Shown one piece after another: positions 1-5,092 of a stretch of 44,296 nucleotides of DNA. The DNA comes from Nitrospirota bacterium (lineage in GTDB: Bacteria > Nitrospirota > UBA9217). The translations under genes and the position numbers were made by a program. The notes beneath the pieces were generated by a model. That model saw only the letters and a program-made list of their open reading frames with translations, did no database searches and was not told the origin of the DNA. The stretch covers positions 1 through 44,296 of the forward strand of contig DATIZR010000066.1 of assembly GCA_035516965.1 (NCBI GenBank). The letters run 5' to 3'. Position 1 is the first letter of the stretch. Every line of letters starts with the position of its first letter.

Positions 1-1
1 C

Positions 2-163
2 GAATGTGAGGGCAGGGATAACGTACTGTACAAGGCCGGCGACGTCTTCTCTGTTGGTCCCGGCAAAGTACACAATGGAAAAAATACCGGCACAGTTACC
101 ACAAAATTGACGGCGTTCTTCGTGGCCGAGAAGGGCAAACCGCTGAGCGCGCCGGCAAAGTAG
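2..163 (+). CDS. Cupin-domain protein, C-terminal fragment
   Basis: The open frame enters from the left edge and ends at TAG 161-163, giving 53 residues. The stretch GDVFSVGPGKVHNGKN resembles cupin motif 2 (G-D-x4-P-x2-x-H-x3-N), followed by a short beta-rich tail (TKLTAFFVAEKG) that suits the last strands of a small cupin barrel. The N-terminal half with motif 1 lies outside the window, so metal ligands and substrate cannot be judged. It could be a stand-alone small cupin or the sensor end of a larger protein. Confidence 0.6.
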   Translation, partial: ECEGRDNVLYKAGDVFSVGPGKVHNGKNTGTVTTKLTAFFVAEKGKPLSAPAK

Positions 164-468
164 TTAAGAAGGTGACCGCCCGTTCCGGCGTCCACGCGTC
201 AGATGGTAACGGTGCATAACGAAACCTTGCAGCGTGGCGCAGGAATGGATTTGCCTGCAAGTATCGAGAGAACAGGCTAAGGGAACCTTTTAGAACCTTT
301 TGGTCAGGTCTCTTTTGTTGCATTTAGTCCGCTGCACTGATGTACGTGTCCCATGCCGCGCCATCTCCGCATAGGATACGCGAAGGAGTATAACCGTCAT
401 TGGACCGAGCGCGGGCACGAGGTTGCAGCGGAAACCATCGGTTCGCGCTTCAAGACGAGAAACGGGAT
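164..468. other. Intergenic stretch, nothing recognised
   Basis: Between the cupin fragment and the DUF1289 gene I see no convincing coding frame, RNA gene or terminator. Short overlapping frames on both strands lack ribosome binding sites and family resemblance. Confidence 0.4.
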
Positions 469-663
469 ATGATGTCAAGAGAAGAAGGCAAAGACGGGGT
501 AAAATCACCCTGCATCAAGAAGTGTTCGCTCGACCGGAACAAGATCTGCCCGGCGTGCTGTCGCAGTATTGATGAGATCGTCTCCTGGCGCGATGCTGAC
601 GATTCGCTGAAGCGAAAGATACTTGAAGCCGTGAAACTCAGGCGAACTCAGGTCAAAGAATAG
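469..663 (+). CDS. DUF1289 family small cysteine-rich protein
   Basis: A 64-residue protein starting at the tandem ATG-ATG at 469/472. The frame is open further upstream, but conservation begins after residue 12. The core S-P-C-x3-C followed by C-P-A-C-C and then R-S-x-D-E-I-x-x-W is the DUF1289 signature (Cys15, Cys19, Cys27, Cys30, Cys31), and it ends in a basic helix. Members are very short proteins, possibly binding a metal or Fe-S cluster. No function is established to my knowledge. The upstream SD is weak. It stands alone, with no gene within 300 bases on either side. Confidence 0.75.
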   Translation: MMSREEGKDGVKSPCIKKCSLDRNKICPACCRSIDEIVSWRDADDSLKRKILEAVKLRRTQVKE

Positions 664-983
664 CGTTTGATTCTCAGGACCTCAAGAACATTTATGGGAA
701 CCTCGTACGAAGAATCATACGGGATCAACGGGTCAAAACTTCGATATTGACAGGCATGCAACGAATGAAGATTCGACCCCGTTTTCCTCGATCATATCGA
801 CTGGATGTTGAAGCAATGAGGCGGGGCAATCTCGTGAACCCCTACGCCAAACGCAGCGAGGCCATCGGGGAGTTCGCATCGTGCGTGGTACTGGGCAAGG
901 GTGGCATTGATCGTGGTCACGCGAACGCGACGCACGGAGAAAGACCTGATCCGGTCGGGGCCTCGGCTGCGGTCGGCGTCGAA
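664..983. other. Intergenic stretch without a supported gene
   Basis: An 87-codon plus-strand frame crosses this stretch (747-1010), but it has no SD, no family I recognise, and overlaps the 3' end of a better-supported minus-strand lipoprotein gene. I see no terminator or RNA. It may hold decayed coding sequence. Confidence 0.35.
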
Positions 984-1337
984 TTACTCGTCTTCGTCTG
1001 GCTCTCCTGAATCATCTGCTTTATCAGTTTGCGGGGGACCGCCGGTCTTAGAAGATTTCGAAGTTGTCTTTTGGCAGGAAAAAATGAATTGATAGTGATA
1101 GCGCTCGACCTCTGAGTCAGATTGCGGTACCATCTTGAGGTTGTTTTTCTGGCAGTAGGAGTTCGCTTTTTTAACAACCTGTGACTTTACTTTAGAAGAT
1201 AACTTCTTGCTTTCATAATAAATGACAAATTGATTTTTACCATACGATTGAGGCTCTTCGAAGCGGGTTTTAACCCGATGATGACAGGCACTAACAAAGA
1301 TCGCAAGGGTAAGTAAAAGCGCTATTTTTTTTATCAT
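984..1337 (-). CDS. Small predicted lipoprotein, AT-rich
   Basis: A 117-residue protein starting at ATG 1337, preceded by a good SD (AAAGGGGGGTCACA). The frame is open 21 codons further up, but the signal peptide starts here: M-I-K-K, a hydrophobic run, then lipobox V-S-A-C at residues 15-18, so the mature lipoprotein would begin at Cys18. The rest is Lys/Ser/Gln-rich with two more cysteines and an acidic tail (residues DDSGEPDEDE). No family recognised. Its base composition is clearly more A+T-rich than its neighbours, which suggests recent acquisition. It lies in the accessory region carrying integron sites. Confidence 0.65.
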   Translation of the reverse strand: MIKKIALLLTLAIFVSACHHRVKTRFEEPQSYGKNQFVIYYESKKLSSKVKSQVVKKANSYCQKNNLKMVPQSDSEVERYHYQFIFSCQKTTSKSSKTGGPPQTDKADDSGEPDEDE

Positions 1338-1523
1338 TGTGACCCCCCTTTGTTTGACAATTTTTTTTATATCATGTTTAGAAAAAAATGTCAAACTCAT
1401 ATTACGTGAAGACCGAGGTCTTCAGCATGAAGTCTCGTTGCCCCCGGTCCATGCCCGTCGGGCTCGCTCTCCCCTGTTTGATCGCGCTTCTTTGTTATGC
1501 TATGCTTGCCTCGGAGGGAATGT

Positions 1524-1982
1524 ATGATCGTCGCCGACCTCGATACGATAGAGCACCAGATGACGCTGACGCCTGAACTCCGGCAGGCGATCGCTTTCCT
1601 GCGCCGGAAGGACCTCCCGGACCTTCCTGATGGAAAGATGACCATCGACGGTACGCGCGTCTTTGCCATTCTCCAGCGGTATCGGACCGCCCGCGTCGAC
1701 GCGCCGAAGTTCGAATACCACCGGAAGTTCCTCGACGTGCAGTACGTCCTCTCCGGCGAAGAGATCATGGGATGGGCGCCCGCGGCCGAGATGACGGCCT
1801 CCTTCGACTACGATGCGGGCCAGGACACCTGTTATGGGCTGATGCAGCCGGGGACGTGGTCGCCCGTGCATCTCAAGGCCGGTCAGTTCGCCGTGCTCTG
1901 GCCCGAGGATGGCCACGCCCCCCGGATCGCAGCGGGAAGTCCGTGCCTGGTGAGGAAGATCGTGGTGAAGGTGGCTTTGTAG
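1524..1982 (+). CDS. YhcH/YjgK/YiaL (DUF386) family protein
   Basis: A 152-residue protein starting at ATG 1524 behind GGAGGG (1513-1518). An upstream in-frame ATG at 1497 lacks an SD. The family fingerprint is visible: an N-terminal M-I-x-A-D-L-D, the central H-R-K-F-x-D-V-Q-Y-V-L-x-G-E-E, and the late P-E-D-G-H-A-P followed by V-R-K-I-V-V-K-V. Members are cupin-like beta barrels, some linked to sialic acid or sugar catabolism (NanQ, YiaL). The conserved H/E residues are present. There is no sugar gene next door, so the substrate is unknown. It looks like a lone gene in the accessory patchwork. Confidence 0.85.
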   Translation: MIVADLDTIEHQMTLTPELRQAIAFLRRKDLPDLPDGKMTIDGTRVFAILQRYRTARVDAPKFEYHRKFLDVQYVLSGEEIMGWAPAAEMTASFDYDAGQDTCYGLMQPGTWSPVHLKAGQFAVLWPEDGHAPRIAAGSPCLVRKIVVKVAL

Positions 1983-2298
1983 CCGCTTCGCGGAACATCT
2001 CGGGGGCAGGGCATTCATGTCTTGACTTTCTCACGGCTACGAAAGAGCATCCGGCAATACACAGATCTCCATCTCTTTTCTGGACATTTCGACAGGGTTG
2101 TAGTACTTTTGCGATAGCGGCTCCTGCCCGAGCATCCTGTTTATTCTCATACCAAACATCCACCCGGAACCGCAATATCCATCCTCGTTTTACCGGAAGA
2201 AGCTCAGTGTGCAGCAAAGGCCAAGAACTCACTGCGGCTCAGTTTATGGCCGCGGCTGCGCAAGTGCTGGCTACGTCTCACGGTGAATAAAGGCCTCT
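1983..2298. other. Intergenic stretch, nothing recognised
   Basis: I find no conserved frame, RNA or complete attC-like palindrome between the YhcH-like gene and the next small ORF. Confidence 0.35.
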
Positions 2299-2622
2299 AT
2301 GAGCAAGTTCACGGATTACCTAGATGGTTTGGCCGATGAGTCCTCGATGCTGGCCAAGGAAGAACTTAAAGAACTTATCATTTCAGCCAAGAACGATGAG
2401 TCTGAGTTTGTGAGATTGCAGGCGGTAAATGTCGAACACTGGACCGTCATGCTTGCAGCAGGCGCGTTGACACCTGAAGGTTTTAAAAGGCTAGTGACGA
2501 ATCTGGATGTTTTTACAGAACTGGAGACCATGAAGCTGGACGCCGCGGCTAAAGCCAGTGCCCGGCGTCTTGCAGACGGCATTCAAAAACATGTGATTGA
2601 CGGGCTCTGTAAGCTGTTATAG
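2299..2622 (+). CDS. Hypothetical 107-residue helical protein
   Basis: An uninterrupted frame ATG to TAG with only a weak upstream SD (AAAGG). The protein is strongly helical and acidic at its N-terminus (DYLDGLADESSMLAKEELKE), with a central V-x-H-W-T-x-M-L-A-A-G segment and no transmembrane segment or cysteine-rich motif except one Cys near the end. I do not recognise the family. Its small size and isolated position match the single-gene units around the integron attC sites downstream, but no attC is visible directly after it, so cassette status is only a guess. Confidence 0.5.
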   Translation: MSKFTDYLDGLADESSMLAKEELKELIISAKNDESEFVRLQAVNVEHWTVMLAAGALTPEGFKRLVTNLDVFTELETMKLDAAAKASARRLADGIQKHVIDGLCKLL

Positions 2623-2797
2623 GAGCGAGATCGGTGCAGTACGATTTCGGCACATTTATGAACGGGTGGGCATCTTATTTGCTAAATCCGCTGATACCGT
2701 ATTTCGTATATCAGTCTTGCACCCTCAGTTGCATCCGTACCGCTAATAACATGTTGGCGCGCATGACCAAGACCCGCCTCACGACAGGAGTGTTTCC

Positions 2798-3466
2798 GTG
2801 AGAAAACTCATCGTATCTACGTTTGCGTCGCTTGACGGAATCATGCAGGCACCCGGCGGACCGGAAGAAGACCCCACTGGCGGTTTTACGCTTGGCGGTT
2901 GGATGTTCGGCTACGGGGACGAAAGCATGGACATCTCAGCATCAGGTTTCGACGGCAGGGATCGTGAGCTGGTGCTCGGGCGCAGGACCTATCAGATCTT
3001 CGAGGCGTACTGGCCTTATCAGCCGAATGACCACCCGATCGCGAAGACGCTCAATGCAGCGAAAAAGTATGTTGCTTCGCGCACGTTGACGATGCTCCAC
3101 TGGAACAACTCGACCCTGCTCCACGGCGATGTCGTCTCGGCAATCATCGCTCTCAAGGCCCAACCGGGCCTCGACCTGCAGATGATTGGCAGCGGCAATC
3201 TGATTCAAACGCTCCAGGCCGCCTCACTGATCGACGAGTACAACGTGTGGACCTTTCCTGTGGTGCTTGGGCGGGGCAAGCGCCTCTTCAGCGAGGCTGC
3301 CAAGCCATCGGCGCTGCGGCTCGTTCGTTCTCAGGTTTCGACCACCGGCGTTGTGATGAGTACCTATGTACCAGGCGGCGATATCCAGCCCGGTTCGTTC
3401 CCGGGTGCCGAGCCGAGCGATAAGGAGTTGGCCCGACGCAAAAAAATGGCGAAGGGGATGTGGTGA
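2798..3466 (+). CDS. Dihydrofolate reductase-like (RibD C-terminal) family protein
   Basis: A 222-residue protein with a GTG start at 2798 behind ACAGGAG. The N-terminus (R-K-L-I-V-S-T-F-A-S-L-D-G-I-M-Q-A-P-G-G) and the later L-G-R-R-T-Y-Q-I-F and M-I-G-S-G-N-L-I-Q-T-L followed by D-E-Y-N-V-W-x-F-P-V-V-L-G-x-G-K-R-L-F are the hallmarks of the YyaP/YwjB-type RibD-C family, which share the DHFR fold and bind NADPH. The physiological substrate is generally unknown. The stop lies about 20 nt before an integron attC site in the same orientation, the standard layout of a gene cassette. Confidence 0.85.
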   Translation: MRKLIVSTFASLDGIMQAPGGPEEDPTGGFTLGGWMFGYGDESMDISASGFDGRDRELVLGRRTYQIFEAYWPYQPNDHPIAKTLNAAKKYVASRTLTMLHWNNSTLLHGDVVSAIIALKAQPGLDLQMIGSGNLIQTLQAASLIDEYNVWTFPVVLGRGKRLFSEAAKPSALRLVRSQVSTTGVVMSTYVPGGDIQPGSFPGAEPSDKELARRKKMAKGMW

Positions 3467-3483
3467 TGTGAAGAGGACAGTGC

Positions 3484-3545
3484 GCGCCAACCATTCATGC
3501 AAGCCGACGCCACTTCGCGGCGCGGCTTAATTCAGGCGTTGCATG
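3484..3545 (+). mobile_element. Integron attC recombination site (site 1)
   Basis: A canonical attC layout. The outer arms are CAAC (3488-3491) and GTTG (3538-3541). An inner stem AAGCCG-A-CGCC (3501-3511) pairs with GGCG-CGGCTT (3519-3528) around loop 3512-3518, with A3507 extrahelical, as IntI needs for strand recognition. The sequence strongly resembles common proteobacterial attC sites. The core triplet is GTT at 3538, but the 7-mer is GTTGCAT instead of GTTRRRY, so the site may be slightly degenerate. It closes the cassette carrying the RibD-C/DHFR-like gene. Confidence 0.85.
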
Positions 3546-3577
3546 TCAATCGACCGGCCAAAACATGAGGAGAGTGT

Positions 3578-3832
3578 ATGATTAAGATTGGGTCTCCTGA
3601 CCAAGAAACAGGAGAATTCAGAGAAAATGATTTGGTATGCCATTGTTTTCAATTTACAAGAAAACAGATAGAGAAAGATTACCTTGATAATGGCCGGTCG
3701 GTGATTCTCGAAAAAATTACCTCCGAGAAGAAAGCTGGTGGGTGTGATTGCGCTCAGAAAAATCCAAAAGGTCGCTGATGTTCAGGTGATGTCCGCCAGG
3801 TGGTGGATAACATTGCAAAGAGGGCCATATGA
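3578..3832 (+). CDS. BFD-like [2Fe-2S] protein, candidate selenoprotein with in-frame UGA
   Basis: ATG 3578 follows a strong SD (GAGGAGAG). The frame has Cys21-x-Cys23, Cys56-x-Cys58, then K-N-P-K-G-R followed by UGA (3776-3778), directly followed by Cys and S-G-D-V-R-Q-V-V-D-N-I. Related small BFD/CopZ-N-like 2Fe-2S proteins carry C-C-x-G-D-V at this place, so the UGA replaces the first Cys (residue 67 of 84). An 8-bp hairpin follows with its loop 19 nt after the UGA. The extended frame ends at TGA 3830-3832, exactly at the edge of attC site 2. A nonsense mutation is the alternative, but homologous sequence continuing afterwards and the hairpin favour selenocysteine. Likely an electron-transfer or metal-binding protein. 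Confidence 0.75.
3776..3809 (+). promoter_or_regulatory. SECIS-like hairpin after UGA of the BFD-like gene
   Basis: After UGA 3776-3778 and an 11-nt spacer, TGTCCGCC (3790-3797) pairs with GGTGGATA (3802-3809): six Watson-Crick and two G-U pairs. The loop is AGGT (3798-3801). Bacterial SECIS elements have the apical loop about 16-37 nt after the UGA and a G in the first two loop bases; here it is 19 nt with G second. Functional recognition by SelB is inferred. Confidence 0.65.
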
Positions 3833-3901
3833 CAACCGCATCGACTCGGACTGGCAATTCCGCTGCGCTCCATCGCAAGCCGGTTATGCGGACCGTTGTG
3901 T
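3828..3901 (+). mobile_element. Integron attC recombination site (site 2)
   Basis: Outer arms ACAAC (3832-3836) and GTTGT (3895-3899); CGCAT (3837-3841) pairs with ATGCG (3886-3890), and ACTGGC (3850-3855) with GCCGGT (3879-3884), with unequal spacers that leave extrahelical bases. The internal ACTCGGAC...TTCCGCTGCGCTCCA pattern is familiar from environmental integron attC sites. The cleavage core is GTTGTGT, one mismatch from GTTRRRY. With site 1 it bounds a cassette of about 357 bp (3539-3895) holding only the BFD-like gene. Confidence 0.72.
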
Positions 3902-3946
3902 CCCGCTTAACATCCTTTTATCCAATCAGCAGATGAGGAGCCGGCC

Positions 3947-4255
3947 ATGATCAACGTCGTAGCTTCGATCCGGGTGAGGACAGGCAAGCTTTCCGACTAT
4001 CTCGCGATCCTGAAAGCCAATAGTCACGCAGTTCAAAAAGAAAAGGGATGCATCGCATATGTCCCTACGATCGATGTTGACTCAAAACTGCCGCCGCAGG
4101 TCTTCGATAAGGATTGCGTCACTCTCCTTGAGAAGTGGGAGAGCCTGGAAGCGCTCCATGCCCATCTCGGATCGCCTCATATGCTGGCATACCGGGAAAA
4201 GGTGAAGGACATGGTCGAGAGTGTAACGTTCAAAGTGCTGCAGGAAGTGAAGTAG
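3947..4255 (+). CDS. Antibiotic biosynthesis monooxygenase (ABM/YgiN-like) family protein
   Basis: A 102-residue protein with ATG 3947 behind GAGGAG. The N-terminus I-N-V-V-A-S-I-R-V-R-T-G-K, then K-E-K-G-C-I-A-Y-V, the E-K-W-E-S-L-E-A-L-H-A-H-L segment and a final S-P-H-M-L-A-Y block define the ABM domain. These small dimeric ferredoxin-fold proteins include quinol monooxygenase YgiN and cofactor-free oxygenases. Substrate cannot be deduced. It lies 47 nt downstream of attC site 2 in the same direction, so it may be the next cassette, but no attC is visible after it. Confidence 0.82.
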   Translation: MINVVASIRVRTGKLSDYLAILKANSHAVQKEKGCIAYVPTIDVDSKLPPQVFDKDCVTLLEKWESLEALHAHLGSPHMLAYREKVKDMVESVTFKVLQEVK

Positions 4256-4325
4256 ATCAGCGGACCATCCCTGAAGGGACTTTCGGGATACAGAAGAGCA
4301 GTGAGAAGACTGCAGGGGGACAGAA

Positions 4326-4784
4326 ATGAAACAGGGAGACAGCGCATCCGATCGCGGTGATCCCTATGATCTGGGCCGCTTCATCAGCGCGCAGGAAGGG
4401 GTCTATGACCGTGCCCTTGCCGAACTGCGGAGCGGGTCGAAGCGCACGCACTGGATGTGGTTCATCTTCCCGCAGATCGACGGACTGGGGCACAGCCCGA
4501 CGACCAGACATTATGCCATTAAGAGCCTGGAAGAAGCGCGGCGCTATCTCGGCCATCCCGTTCTGGGGACACGGCTCGCGGAATGCGCGGAAGCGGTCCT
4601 TGTTGTCCAGGGGCTGTCGGCTGCGGATATCTTCGGACACCCCGACGACTGGAAGCTTCAATCATCCATGACCCTCTTCGCTCTGGTGGCCGGACCGGGT
4701 TCGGTGTTCGAGCGCGTCCTTGACAAGTATTATCAGGGAAAGCGGGATGCAAGGACACTTCAGATCGTGGGCAACGGGTCGTAA
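4326..4784 (+). CDS. DUF1810 family protein
   Basis: A 152-residue protein; ATG 4326 follows GGGGGAC. The DUF1810 signature is complete: D-P-Y-D-L-x-R-F-x-x-A-Q-E, then S-G-x-K-R-x-H-W-M-W-F-I-F-P-Q-I-D-G-L-G, Y-A-I-K-S-L-E-E-A, and S-S-M-T-L-F near the end, closing with T-L-Q-I-V-G. The family is widespread and uncharacterised; members are common in integron cassettes and accessory regions. A deleted second copy of the same gene lies at 9044-9129. Confidence 0.88.
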   Translation: MKQGDSASDRGDPYDLGRFISAQEGVYDRALAELRSGSKRTHWMWFIFPQIDGLGHSPTTRHYAIKSLEEARRYLGHPVLGTRLAECAEAVLVVQGLSAADIFGHPDDWKLQSSMTLFALVAGPGSVFERVLDKYYQGKRDARTLQIVGNGS

Positions 4785-5092
4785 GAGAAATGGCGGATGC
4801 GTGTCTGACGGGGACATTTGGATGCAGTAGTCTCACCATTTTCCGGCATGAGGATCCCAGGGGCGGGTCTTTACTGTCGGCATTGCCCCTTTTCCTGCCA
4901 TGGGCACCCAGGCAGACCGGCGTTGTTGCCCCGTGCAGGGGAATCAGCCTCAGTGTCGCAGCCCTTGAACTATCACCGTCTGCGTACCCGCCATTGCCGG
5001 AGAACGATCTCTCCGGCATGTTGCTTCCGCAGCAGGTGCGATGCCGCGCACAGATTCCTGCACCGGATGTATACTAAGTTCAGGAGGGCAAC
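4785..5092. other. Intergenic stretch before putA with two hairpins
   Basis: No supported gene. AGGGGC (4859-4864) pairs with GCCCCT (4885-4890) followed by TTT, a weak candidate terminator for the DUF1810 gene. Further on, GCCGGAGA (4996-5003) pairs with TCTCCGGC (5010-5017), a stable 8-bp hairpin in the putA leader, about 75 nt before the start codon. No riboswitch class is recognised. Confidence 0.4.

Noticed and set aside
747-1010. 87-codon plus-strand frame before the AT-rich lipoprotein gene
   Set aside because: No SD, no family resemblance, and it overlaps the 3' end of the better-supported minus-strand gene.
2623-2797. Possible attC between the 107-residue ORF and the DHFR-like gene (CTGATA/TATCAG hairpin and AATAACATGTTGGC)
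   Set aside because: The paired arms do not show the nested attC layout and no good GTTRRRY core is present.
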